Assembly: GCA_020628475.1 (NCBI GenBank)
Contig: JAHDFB010000018.1
Location: 1-51,211 of the forward strand
Direction of reading: 5' to 3'
DNA length: 51,211 nucleotides
DNA from: Saprospiraceae bacterium
GTDB taxonomy: Bacteria > Bacteroidota > Bacteroidia > Chitinophagales > Saprospiraceae
Part shown: piece after piece, positions 8,839 to 16,884 of the stretch
Position numbering within the stretch: position 1 is the stretch's first letter
Layout: every line of letters begins with the position of its first letter
The notes under the pieces: generated by a model
Told to the model about the DNA's origin: nothing
Databases searched by the model: none
Seen by the model: the letters and a program-made list of their open reading frames with translations, nothing else
Translations under genes and position numbers: made by a program

Positions 8839-8867
8839 CTCCGAATTGAGTCTTGCCCAATTCGGAG
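8839..8867 (-). promoter_or_regulatory. Hairpin between RiPP precursor and gwsG
   Basis: A perfect 10-bp inverted repeat (arms 8839-8848 and 8858-8867, CTCCGAATTG/CAATTCGGAG) with a 9-nt loop starts 8 nt after the precursor stop and ends 16 nt before the gwsG ATG. No long U-tract follows in the transcribed direction, so a full terminator is unlikely. It fits a partial attenuator or an mRNA-stabilising hairpin that would let precursor mRNA exceed maturase mRNA, a common need in RiPP operons. That role is inferred. Confidence 0.7.
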
Positions 8868-8875
8868 AAAATTAT

Positions 8876-9040
8876 TTAGTCAACGTAAACGTCACAAACA
8901 ACCGTACCATCATCGAACTCCCAATCTTCAAATGAGTGACCGTATGCTTCCATGGTACCAACCACTTTGTAATCTCTTCCGCCTACAACGCTTTCTAATG
9001 AAGGCGCAGCTTTACTTTCAAATGCTTTTAAATTTAACAT
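8876..9040 (-). CDS. RiPP precursor peptide with double-glycine leader
   Basis: A 54-residue ORF too short for usual gene calling. Leader: residues 1-21, MLNLKAFESKAAPSLESVVGG, here split as MLNLKAFESK then AAPSLESVVGG; it ends in a GG motif expected to be cut by a C39 peptidase. Predicted core: 33 residues (22-54) containing nine Asp/Glu (D23, E31, E38, D39, E41, D43, D44, D50, D54), hydroxyl residues T29, S36 and T46, Lys25 and one Cys (C49). That composition suits an ATP-grasp ligase making ester or amide cross-links. It lies between the exporter genes and gwsG, all on one strand, with its own upstream control region. The peptide is a strong candidate from context; the modified structure is unknown. 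Confidence 0.85.
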   Translation of the reverse strand: MLNLKAFESKAAPSLESVVGGRDYKVVGTMEAYGHSFEDWEFDDGTVVCDVYVD

Positions 9041-9121
9041 GATAAAGTTTTTAAAAAATTTAACCTCTTCATTTATTGGGTTCAGAGTTTCCCAGTGAAT
9101 TAAACGATTTGTTTAAATTCT

Positions 9122-9142
9122 GTGTGTACACACTTATATAAG
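9122..9142. promoter_or_regulatory. Two adjoining palindromes upstream of the precursor
   Basis: The 12-bp perfect palindrome GTGTGTACACAC (9122-9133) shares its last base with a second perfect palindrome, CTTATATAAG (9133-9142). Together they lie about 80-100 nt upstream of the precursor ATG and overlap the distal end of the motif shared with the exporter operon. This is the form of a dimeric repressor or activator site. No regulator gene is present in the cluster, so the binding protein would be encoded elsewhere. Confidence 0.5.
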
Positions 9143-9164
9143 GTGTATATTTTGGATTTGTGAC
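9137..9164 (-). promoter_or_regulatory. Shared cluster motif upstream of the precursor (putative promoter)
   Basis: Read on the minus strand this is GTCACAAA, then an AT-rich spacer, then TACACCTTATA. The same arrangement, with identical spacing, occurs before the exporter gene at 13093-13120: 20 of 28 positions match, concentrated at the two ends. The GTCACAAA and CCTTATA blocks are about 15 nt apart, like -35 and -10 elements, but do not match the housekeeping TAnnTTTG box. They could be recognised by an ECF sigma factor or a dedicated activator (inference). It would leave the precursor a leader of about 90 nt. Confidence 0.55.
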
Positions 9165-9177
9165 AGTTTTTAATGAA

Positions 9178-10890
9178 TTATTTTAGGATTTTCGAAGAAT
9201 TTTGAGCAATTCTTCGGATTAGACTGTAGTCTTTGGTAATAATTTCAGCTGTAAACTCAGTGAAAGCTTTTTTTGGTATTTCGAAGCCCGTATTTGTTGT
9301 GATGGTAGCATTCAAACCTACCTCTATTTGATAAAAATATTGACCCTCTACGATTTCAGGAAGTATAGATATACTGCGAATGACGGCTTCAACAAAGCCG
9401 AATTCTTTGTATGGATAGGCGTGAAATTTAAGTATAACCTGATCACCCTCATCTATTTTACCAATACCATTTGATGCAACTTGTATTTTGGCAAATACAT
9501 TTTCAGACTGTGTAGGAATGATGCTAAATAATTCAGTATTTTTAGTCACACTTACTCCTTCGTGGATATGCGATTTTAGCTGAATTTCACCTTCGATTTG
9601 CGACGCTAAGAGATACTTTTTTTTCCAAGAAGTGATTTCCTCTTGAATTTGTGTAATCGTCTGAAAGATCTGCCTCTTGGTTTGTTCTAGGGTCTTCGTT
9701 CTTATTTCGGACAGGTTTTCAATTTCGAATAATTTCTGATCTGCTTCTATATTGTTTTGAATATAGTCTTTGGAAGTGCGATTGATTTCCTTTTGTAACT
9801 GTAAGATTTTTTTAAGCTCGTTCTCCGTTTCTACGGTGCTCACATTGCCATCTTGATTTAGTTGGAGATATCGTTCGTAGTTTTTTTCTAATAATTTTAG
9901 TTCTTTTTGAAGAATATTTCTTTCATTTTCAATGACTTGATTTAATTCTTTGTTTTTTAGAATTTCTTTTTTCAGAACACTAATTTTATTACTCGTTTCT
10001 TGTTGCGTGAGTTGTGATTGAAGGCTTAGATACAAAGCTTGTAAGCTTGAATAGGAAGAGGCTAAAGAACCAAGATTTAGGCCTATGGGAAAATCAGTAG
10101 ATTTAAAAAAGTCATACCCTTTTGTTACATCTATTTGTTGGATGAAACGGGAGTATATATCAAAATCGAGTAGATCAACATTATTTTTAATCGATAGAAT
10201 TTGAACACCTTCTTGTATCGTATCGCCATTACTAAAGTGGATGTTGTCTATGATACCATCGGTTGGCATTACGTGACTTATGGGCGGGTTGTTACTGTAC
10301 AATATCCCTTGGGTCGTTATCTTATCCGGATACTTAATAATAAACGAAAAAGCTAAGAAAATTAGGCTTACTATACCGATCAAGCCCATCCCACTATTCA
10401 ATAACCATCCCGGAGACTTGCCAATTAAGTCGTTTTGTAAGGTCGAGTTTGTTGTATTGTCGATTTGATCATTGGATATCTTCGGAGAAATATAATCTAT
10501 CTGATCTATGAACTGATCCGATTCTTCCTGTTTTAAACCTCCAGTCACACGTTCTTGATGCTGTTTAGAAATAATTCTTTCCTGTTCAGAAGTCAGAATT
10601 GAATCAAGGATTTTCGTTTGCTGCGTTTTCCATGATTTCTTATAATTTTTTTTATTTATTGAGAATATATTCCAAGATGGATTAACTAGTTTTAGGACCT
10701 TCCATTCATTATTTGATAGTCCAATTAGAATAATGGTTTTACTAGTAGGATGATAAAAAGGAACCGTTCCATTCAAATTTTTGAAACCATCAAGATGCTT
10801 TAGTTTAGCATGTCTATTAATGTTATCTAGAAGATTACATTTTCTAAATTGCTTGATTAAGTATAATTCAATCTCTTTTTTCTTTTTCAT
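9178..10890 (-). CDS. HlyD-type membrane fusion protein of the RiPP exporter, with N-terminal extension
   Basis: Periplasmic adaptor of a type I-like peptide exporter, 570 residues. A single transmembrane helix at about 163-187 (LIGIVSLIFLAFSF) is followed by a lipoyl/barrel-sandwich half (ITTQGILYS...IDNIHFSNGDTIQEG), a long coiled coil (about 290-430, rich in Glu, Lys, Gln and Leu) and the second half with the beta-barrel domain (VFAKIQVASNGIGKIDEGDQ). The family usually has only a short cytoplasmic N-terminus. Here about 160 residues precede the helix and resemble no domain I know; they could recognise cargo. It starts 6 nt after the ABC gene, so it is co-transcribed and probably complexed with it. 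An outer-membrane TolC-like partner must be encoded elsewhere. Confidence 0.87.
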   Translation of the reverse strand: MKKKKEIELYLIKQFRKCNLLDNINRHAKLKHLDGFKNLNGTVPFYHPTSKTIILIGLSNNEWKVLKLVNPSWNIFSINKKNYKKSWKTQQTKILDSILTSEQERIISKQHQERVTGGLKQEESDQFIDQIDYISPKISNDQIDNTTNSTLQNDLIGKSPGWLLNSGMGLIGIVSLIFLAFSFIIKYPDKITTQGILYSNNPPISHVMPTDGIIDNIHFSNGDTIQEGVQILSIKNNVDLLDFDIYSRFIQQIDVTKGYDFFKSTDFPIGLNLGSLASSYSSLQALYLSLQSQLTQQETSNKISVLKKEILKNKELNQVIENERNILQKELKLLEKNYERYLQLNQDGNVSTVETENELKKILQLQKEINRTSKDYIQNNIEADQKLFEIENLSEIRTKTLEQTKRQIFQTITQIQEEITSWKKKYLLASQIEGEIQLKSHIHEGVSVTKNTELFSIIPTQSENVFAKIQVASNGIGKIDEGDQVILKFHAYPYKEFGFVEAVIRSISILPEIVEGQYFYQIEVGLNATITTNTGFEIPKKAFTEFTAEIITKDYSLIRRIAQNSSKILK

Positions 10891-10896
10891 GATATC

Positions 10897-13080
10897 CTAA
10901 TTTCCAAGTTCTAACTGATTTTTAATCAGTGAAAAATACCGACCACGTATGGATATCAAATCTTGATGCGTCCCTTCCTCTAATATTTTGCCATTCTCTA
11001 AAACAATGATTTTATCGGCATTTTTCACCGTACTTAGCCGATGTGCCACCACGATGGCCGTTCGATTGGACATAAATGATTCCAGGTTTTGCATGATTAC
11101 CTTCTCATTATTGGCATCCAGTGAATTGGTAGCTTCATCGAAGAATAGAAAATCGGGATTTTTGTAAACGGCACGAGCTATGAAAAGGCGTTGTTTCTGA
11201 CCTTGACTCATTCCTTTACCTTTTGCACCAATCATCGTATTCAATCCTTGTGGTAAATTATGGATCATATCCATGATATTGGCCGTAGTTGCTGCGGTAA
11301 TTACTTTTGATATGTTCGGTTGATCATCACTCTCGGAAATATTGTTGACAATCGTATCTGAAAAAATGTACCCTTCTTGTAGCACAACACCGCATTGGCT
11401 TCGCCAAACCTTTTGATAAATCGATTGTAAATCTTGTGCCCCAATTTTGATGGATCCCTCCGAGGGTTTATAGAATCCAAGAAGTAATTTGATCAATGTG
11501 GTTTTTCCACTTCCACTAGTTCCAACGATTGCTGTAGTTTTTCCTCTCGGAATGGTAAGATTGATATTCTTTAATACAGGGTCTGATATATTAGAATAAG
11601 CGAAATTAAGATCTTTAATAACGATATCTCCTTCGGGAATGATATCTGATTTACCGATGGCACTTTCTTCTTCATTTTCTGATTGATGGATTTCGGCCAA
11701 CCGTTCAAGACTTATTTTAGCGTCTTGTGCGGATCGGATAAAACCAATCAGTTGTTGTAGCGGCCCATTTAGTTGACCAATGATATATTGTATCGCTAGC
11801 ATCATTCCTAGTGTCAGACTACCGTTTAGTACCTGACTGGCTGCTAAGAAGGTGATGATGATATCTTTCAACTGATTGATGCTCATGGCGCCTGCATCTT
11901 GATATTGAGTAATACTCAAAGATTTCATTTGGGTTCTAAATAACTTTGCTTGAATATTGGACCACTTCCATCTTCTTTTGATTTGGCTACCTTGTAGTTT
12001 AATTTCAGACATCCCATGAATAATTTCGATCAAAGCATCTTTGTTGTCAGAATGTTCTTTAAAGGCCTGATAATCCACTTCTTTTCTTTTTTTCATAAAA
12101 AAGAATATCCAGGCGATGTACAGTATTGAAGAGAGTAAGAATATTCCGAAGATGCTGAAACTATAATAGAGTAAAACGAGACTAAATACGATCAGATTCG
12201 TAAAGGATAACAAAACTTGAAGAGACGAATTCGTTAGAAAATTTTCGATGCGTTTATGATCACCAATTCGCTGTAATAAGTCCCCCGTGTTTTTAGAGTC
12301 GAAAAAGCCCAAAGGAAGTTTCATCAGCTTGATTAAAAAGTCGGAAATTAAACTGACATTAATACGAATGCTTATATGCAGTAAAATCCAGCTTTGTAAA
12401 AAACGAACCATGGTAGCACCCACAAAAAGGGCAAGTTGCCCTGCTAGAATAATGTAGATAAAGTTTATATTTTTCGTATCGATTCCAATGTCCACCAAAC
12501 TCTGAGTAAGAAACGGAAAGATGAGTTGAAAAAGGGTGCCCAATAATAAGCCTATAATTAGTTGAAAAAGTAGGCGTTTATGCGGAACTAGGTAATTGTA
12601 TAAAAAGGCAAAATGCTTTTTTTCTACATCCGAGTCTAGCTCATTAAATTTGTTGGTTGGCTCTAAAAGAAGGGCTATTCCTTCATTGTTATCCGAAACC
12701 CAGTGTTCTTGTAATTGCTCATGACTTAATCGAACATTACCTTTTGCTGGATCTGCAATCCATATATATTTCTTATTGATTTTATAAGCTACTACAAAGT
12801 GACTCTGATTCCAATGTAAAATGGCAGGGAGTGGTGCTTCAAGTAAGGACGGTTTGTTTTTGCTATCTGAAATTGGGATTTTTACCGCCAAACTGTTCAT
12901 ACCGATAATATCCGCAGCTTCACTAATTCCTTTTAGTGAAACGCCGGTTTTATCAATATAACAGATATCCCTAAGATGTCCTATAGCAAGCTTCTTCCCA
13001 AAATATTCACATACCATTTTTAGACAAGTTGGACCACAATCCATAGAGTCTAACTGTCGATATACGGGGAATTTTTTCAT
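10897..13080 (-). CDS. Peptidase-containing ABC transporter (C39-ABC, PCAT)
   Basis: A 727-residue bifunctional exporter that cleaves double-glycine leaders and pumps the core peptide across the inner membrane. Residues 1-140 are a C39 peptidase with catalytic C15 (MDCGPTC), H94 (SHFVVAYK) and D110. Residues about 165-445 form a six-helix ABC transmembrane domain. The C-terminal ATPase has Walker A GTSGSGKT (520-527), signature MSQGQ (624-628, a variant of LSGGQ) and Walker B FLFFDEA (644-650). All catalytic residues seem intact. An AAAGG sequence sits just before the ATG, unusual in this AT-rich, Shine-Dalgarno-poor genome. The encoded 54-residue GG peptide downstream is its likely substrate. 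Confidence 0.95.
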   Translation of the reverse strand: MKKFPVYRQLDSMDCGPTCLKMVCEYFGKKLAIGHLRDICYIDKTGVSLKGISEAADIIGMNSLAVKIPISDSKNKPSLLEAPLPAILHWNQSHFVVAYKINKKYIWIADPAKGNVRLSHEQLQEHWVSDNNEGIALLLEPTNKFNELDSDVEKKHFAFLYNYLVPHKRLLFQLIIGLLLGTLFQLIFPFLTQSLVDIGIDTKNINFIYIILAGQLALFVGATMVRFLQSWILLHISIRINVSLISDFLIKLMKLPLGFFDSKNTGDLLQRIGDHKRIENFLTNSSLQVLLSFTNLIVFSLVLLYYSFSIFGIFLLSSILYIAWIFFFMKKRKEVDYQAFKEHSDNKDALIEIIHGMSEIKLQGSQIKRRWKWSNIQAKLFRTQMKSLSITQYQDAGAMSINQLKDIIITFLAASQVLNGSLTLGMMLAIQYIIGQLNGPLQQLIGFIRSAQDAKISLERLAEIHQSENEEESAIGKSDIIPEGDIVIKDLNFAYSNISDPVLKNINLTIPRGKTTAIVGTSGSGKTTLIKLLLGFYKPSEGSIKIGAQDLQSIYQKVWRSQCGVVLQEGYIFSDTIVNNISESDDQPNISKVITAATTANIMDMIHNLPQGLNTMIGAKGKGMSQGQKQRLFIARAVYKNPDFLFFDEATNSLDANNEKVIMQNLESFMSNRTAIVVAHRLSTVKNADKIIVLENGKILEEGTHQDLISIRGRYFSLIKNQLELGN

Positions 13081-13092
13081 ACACCTTTATAT

Positions 13093-13120
13093 TATAAGGC
13101 GTAGATCGGTCGTTTGTGAC
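13093..13120 (-). promoter_or_regulatory. Shared cluster motif upstream of the exporter genes (putative promoter)
   Basis: Second copy of the GTCACAAA ... TACGCCTTATA element found before the precursor. It ends 12 nt from the ABC exporter ATG, so if it is a promoter the transcript would have almost no 5' leader. The copy here reads TTATAAT at the proximal end, nearer to a classical -10 box than the precursor copy. Confidence 0.5.
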
Positions 13121-13139
13121 TTAAATTATGTAAATAGAA

Positions 13140-14831
13140 TTATTTTTGATACACAATCTTCCCACCTACGATTGTGTACAAAACATCCGTTTGTAAAATA
13201 TCATCTTCTGGACATGTCAGTAGGTCATTGGATAATATGACAATATCCGCTAATTTTCCAGCTTCCAAACTACCCTTGTCTTGTTCTTCAAATGCAGCAA
13301 ATGCATTCGCCATCGTGTATGCATAGATTCCTTCTGCACGCGTCATCGATTGTTCAGGAAAAAAAGCCTCCGCTCGATCCGTTCTTTTACGAGTAATGCT
13401 AGCGTAGTAGGAAGCGAGAGGATCTACGTCTTCTACCGGTGCATCGGTACCATTGGTGACGACCGCTCCGGCATCTAATAAACTACGCCATGGGTAGGCT
13501 CCTTCTTGAGCGCGTTGCTGGCCAAGACGTGCCACAACAAATGGACTGTCCGAGGTGCAATGTATTGCTTGCATGCTGGCAATAACACCCAATTCGGCAA
13601 ACCTAGGAATATCGGAGACGGCCAAATGCTGAGCATGTTCCATGCGCCATCGCTTGTCGGCTTGATCATCGTAATGCTGGTCGATCATATTCAAGATTTC
13701 TTGATTCCCACGATCTCCAATGGCATGTATACATAATTGCATATCATTGTTAATGGCTAAATCGGCAATCGCTTTTACTTCTTCTAAGTCGGTAGTATTC
13801 TGTCCAACAAAATCCTTTTTGTCATCATATTCTTGAAGTAACCATGCACCGTAAGAACCGAGAGCACCATCAATTTCTGTTTTAATCGCTCGACAGGTGA
13901 AAAAATGGTTGCCAGCATCGATGGTTCGAATAGCGGCTAGCTTTCCAGTCATTTCTTCGCTCGATCGACGAATCATCGCCCATAATCGCAAAGGAAGATC
14001 TCCGTTTTCGGCCATCTTGGTATAGTCTTCGATCTCCTTGAAACTAGAGCCAGCATCTTGGAAGGAGGTAATTCCTTTTTTTAGGCATTCTTCTGAAGCC
14101 AACTGAATGGATTCTTCCCATTTTTCTTGTCGTTCGGCAGGATCTATGGTATTCAGATAGTCTTGATGCAGATTTCGAATCATATACATCGCGCGCTCTT
14201 CAAAAACGCCGATCGCTTCTCCTTGATTATTGCGAATGATAGCGCCTCCTTTTGGATCGATGGTTTCTACAGAAATATTAGCTAACTCCATTGCCTTTGC
14301 ATTGGCAAAGAGGCTGTGTCCACTGGCGTGAATTAAGATAACAGGATTGTCAGGACTAACCGCACTCAATTTTTCATGATCGGGATAACCAAAAAAAGTT
14401 TGACCAGGGTAGGTCGTCCATTTTTCTTGATGCCAGCCGCGTCCAGAAATCCATTCACCTGGTTTGGCCGTCTTCGCCTTTTCTTCCACGAGTTCGACGA
14501 TTTCATCCCAGGATTTTGTCTTGAGTAGATTCAGTTCTTGAAGACTCTTACCAAGCATGGAAAAATGGCCGTGCCCTTCAATAAATCCAGGCATCACAAA
14601 GGCACCTTTCGCATCCAACTGATCCGTTTCTTTCGTGGCAAATTGCTGTATTTCTTCATGACTACCTACTGCTAATATTCGATCCTTTTTGATGGCAATG
14701 GCCTCCGCTCTTGGAGCACCTTCCACCACGGTATATGCATTTGCGTTGGTAATAATGAAGTCCGCCTTTTCCGATGGACTACAGGCAGCACACAAAAAAA
14801 CTGCTAGAAGGATTGAACAAAATGATCGCAT
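13140..14831 (-). CDS. YtcJ-type amidohydrolase, predicted lipoprotein
   Basis: A 563-residue amidohydrolase-3 family enzyme, a TIM-barrel metal hydrolase related to YtcJ and N-substituted formamide deformylase. The signal MRSFCSILLAVFLCAAC ends in a lipobox (Cys17), so it is probably anchored on the periplasmic side. Visible family features are the N-terminal composite sandwich (ADFIITNANAYTVV), the metal-binding EGHGHFSMLG, FQDAGSSF, the IHAIGDRGN block, the HAQHL motif and the C-terminal NGTDAPVEDVDPL. The natural substrate of this family is mostly unknown. It is transcribed divergently from the polyprenyl synthase gene, the two starts being about 75 nt apart, and ends 59 nt upstream of the exporter on the same strand without a clear terminator. 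Confidence 0.88.
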   Translation of the reverse strand: MRSFCSILLAVFLCAACSPSEKADFIITNANAYTVVEGAPRAEAIAIKKDRILAVGSHEEIQQFATKETDQLDAKGAFVMPGFIEGHGHFSMLGKSLQELNLLKTKSWDEIVELVEEKAKTAKPGEWISGRGWHQEKWTTYPGQTFFGYPDHEKLSAVSPDNPVILIHASGHSLFANAKAMELANISVETIDPKGGAIIRNNQGEAIGVFEERAMYMIRNLHQDYLNTIDPAERQEKWEESIQLASEECLKKGITSFQDAGSSFKEIEDYTKMAENGDLPLRLWAMIRRSSEEMTGKLAAIRTIDAGNHFFTCRAIKTEIDGALGSYGAWLLQEYDDKKDFVGQNTTDLEEVKAIADLAINNDMQLCIHAIGDRGNQEILNMIDQHYDDQADKRWRMEHAQHLAVSDIPRFAELGVIASMQAIHCTSDSPFVVARLGQQRAQEGAYPWRSLLDAGAVVTNGTDAPVEDVDPLASYYASITRKRTDRAEAFFPEQSMTRAEGIYAYTMANAFAAFEEQDKGSLEAGKLADIVILSNDLLTCPEDDILQTDVLYTIVGGKIVYQK

Positions 14832-14870
14832 TTGCTATTTCTTTTTATTTTATATCGAGCCAATTTACAA

Positions 14871-14878
14871 TATCTTTG
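14871..14878 (+). promoter_or_regulatory. Bacteroidota -7 box (TATCTTTG) before the polyprenyl synthase
   Basis: An exact TAnnTTTG match 27 nt upstream of the ATG at 14906. No TTG sits at the expected -33 distance, so this is a partial promoter match. Its position supports the downstream ATG over the longer upstream frame, which would begin before the promoter. Confidence 0.55.
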
Positions 14879-14905
14879 CCAGCTTTCAGAATCGAACAAC
14901 CAGCT

Positions 14906-15886
14906 ATGCCACAATCTTTCAAGGAAATCCGACAGCTATTTATACAGCATCTAGAAGGTCATTTATACACGCAAGAGCCAAAGACGCTCTACGAGCCTAT
15001 TAATTACCTTTTACAGTTGGGTGGAAAACGAGCAAGACCAGCTATGACATTGATGGCACATGAGTTGTTCGCATCGTTGACAGAAGATGCCTACAAAATG
15101 GCCATGGCGATCGAAGTGTTTCATAATTTCACCTTGATGCACGACGACATTATTGATGATGCGGATACCCGACGAGCACAACCGGCTGTACATATTAAGT
15201 ATAATACGAATACGGCAATATTGTCTGGAGATGCTATGATGATCGAGTCTTATCAATTAATCGCGGACTTATCCAATCAGCAAATCATTCCTTCTATTTT
15301 TACTCGATTCAATACACATGCGATGGGCGTCTGTTACGGCCAGCAGCACGATTTTGATTTTGAGACTAGATCGGACGTGACCATCGACGAATATATTGAG
15401 ATGATTCGTCAAAAAACAGCTGTATTATTGGGCTGTGCTTTGGCGACAGGTGCCGAAGTGGCAGGAGCCACTGCCGAAGACATCGAACATTTGCAAAAGT
15501 TCGGAGAAAACATCGGAATTGCCTTTCAATTACAGGACGATTTGTTGGATACCTTTGGTGACGCGGCTACATTTGGAAAGAGAATTGGTGGAGATATTAT
15601 ACAAAATAAAAAGACCTATTTATATTTGAAATCGTTGGAGTTGGCCAGCGATGAGCAAAAACAGGAATTAGAAGCATTGTACAGCTCATATCCAGAAGAT
15701 GAGGAAGCGAAGATTGAGCGGGTGAAAGCGATCTTCACGGATTTGAATGTAAAGGAATATGCGACTCAATTAATGGATGCTTATAATCACTTGGGGATAT
15801 CTCATTTCGAGGCAGTCCAAGTGGATGCGGTCAGTAAAAAGCCTTTATTGGAACTCTGTGATTTGTTAATGAATAGGAATAATTAA
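14906..15886 (+). CDS. Polyprenyl (all-trans) diphosphate synthase
   Basis: A 326-residue isoprenyl diphosphate synthase: it condenses isopentenyl diphosphate onto allylic primers to make farnesyl or longer chains for quinones or lipids. The first Asp-rich motif is in LMHDDIIDDADTRR and the second in FQLQDDLLDTFGD; LLQLGGKRARPAM is the usual diphosphate-binding N-terminal block. Two large residues occur near the first Asp motif (HNFTLMHDD), but product length cannot be settled from that. I start at the ATG encoding MPQSFKEIRQ because longer versions run back through the oppositely oriented lipoprotein gene and beyond the -7 box. The next gene starts immediately at its stop. Confidence 0.9.
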   Translation: MPQSFKEIRQLFIQHLEGHLYTQEPKTLYEPINYLLQLGGKRARPAMTLMAHELFASLTEDAYKMAMAIEVFHNFTLMHDDIIDDADTRRAQPAVHIKYNTNTAILSGDAMMIESYQLIADLSNQQIIPSIFTRFNTHAMGVCYGQQHDFDFETRSDVTIDEYIEMIRQKTAVLLGCALATGAEVAGATAEDIEHLQKFGENIGIAFQLQDDLLDTFGDAATFGKRIGGDIIQNKKTYLYLKSLELASDEQKQELEALYSSYPEDEEAKIERVKAIFTDLNVKEYATQLMDAYNHLGISHFEAVQVDAVSKKPLLELCDLLMNRNN

Positions 15887-16861
15887 TTGAAGAAAGAAGC
15901 CTCTGGAGCAATCATCATTCTTGCTTATCCGGAAGAATTTGTCAGTATGATACCGGCTTGGTATCGCAAACCCATGGAATGGATTGGTATGGTCAATGAC
16001 GGCAAGACCTGTGTCGGACATGCAGCGATGGCCTTGGTTAATAAAGCAAGCGGTAAAATTTATTACGCCGATTTTGGTCGATACATCACGCCGTTTGGTT
16101 ATGGTCGAACGCGCATGGAATTTACCGATCCGGATGTTGCCTTTGATTATCGAGTAGCTTTTGATGATCAAGGAGAAATTGTCGATAAGATTGCTTTATT
16201 TCAGCACATCTATGAACATCCAGAAAAAACCCATGGTGGAGATGCCATGTTTGTTTCACTTAATCAAGAAGTCGATTTTCAGAAATGTTACGATTGGATC
16301 GTTTCGATGAATAATAAGGGATCGATTATTTATGATCCATTTGGTAAAGGCAGATCCAATTGTTCTCGTTTTGTCTACGATTCTATCTTAAATGGAGTAA
16401 TAGATCCTTTGGCTCGAAAAAAGTTGAAGCGCAAGAGCCCAGTGACACCTTCTCCTTTAGCCAATGTATTTTTCGGTACCAATGAGGAGAGTTATGAATT
16501 TAGTCCTCGTGGCCACGAGGTCGTGCAGGACAAGTCATTGAGACGTATTTTATCTTACTTTTTTACCAAACCTCCTAAAAATGCGGGTCATTCGAAGAGT
16601 TTTCAACCCAAGACCAAGATGGATTTCTTGGGTGGCATAGGAGATCAGGCTTATTTTTATACCAATCAGGTGAAAGAGCACTATTTGGAAGTGACGAAGT
16701 TGGATTACCGTGGCGAACACAGTTTTACCAAGAAATATCAACGGCATCCCGATTTTGATCCGAAGCAGGCATACACCTTTATCCACGATTGTAATGCAGC
16801 TTGGATTACAGTAAAGCAGAATGATCAAACCTTGCGCATGAATACCATTCAAGTAGCTTAG
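15887..16861 (+). CDS. Conserved Bacteroidota protein, possibly DUF6695; papain-like fold suspected
   Basis: A 324-residue protein beginning with a TTG that directly follows the TAA of the prenyl synthase gene, suggesting coupled translation; the first ATG would remove the conserved AIIILAYPEEF strand. Features are GHAAMALVNKASGKIYYADFGRYITPFGYGR and, later, DPFGKGRSNCSRFVYDSI. A His in a GHA context and a Cys in an NCSRFV context, separated by strands, recall permuted NlpC/P60 or LRAT-like papain folds, but this order and these residues are only suggestive. From memory the pattern matches the family called DUF6695. No signal peptide. Function unknown. Confidence 0.7.
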   Translation: MKKEASGAIIILAYPEEFVSMIPAWYRKPMEWIGMVNDGKTCVGHAAMALVNKASGKIYYADFGRYITPFGYGRTRMEFTDPDVAFDYRVAFDDQGEIVDKIALFQHIYEHPEKTHGGDAMFVSLNQEVDFQKCYDWIVSMNNKGSIIYDPFGKGRSNCSRFVYDSILNGVIDPLARKKLKRKSPVTPSPLANVFFGTNEESYEFSPRGHEVVQDKSLRRILSYFFTKPPKNAGHSKSFQPKTKMDFLGGIGDQAYFYTNQVKEHYLEVTKLDYRGEHSFTKKYQRHPDFDPKQAYTFIHDCNAAWITVKQNDQTLRMNTIQVA

Positions 16862-16884
16862 TGTACGTTGGTTTATAGTAATTA

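Noticed and set aside
8876-9040. Precursor as an unmodified class II bacteriocin
   Set aside because: The GG leader and C39 exporter alone would allow it, but the adjacent ATP-grasp and SPASM genes and the acidic core favour a modified peptide.
8788-9042. Plus-strand 84-codon frame across the precursor region
   Set aside because: It runs antisense to the precursor and the gwsG start; it has no motif, while the minus-strand peptide has a GG leader and fits the operon.
14774-14905. Longer N-terminus for the polyprenyl synthase
   Set aside because: It would overlap the divergent lipoprotein signal sequence and begin upstream of the TATCTTTG box; the family N-terminus matches the ATG at 14906.
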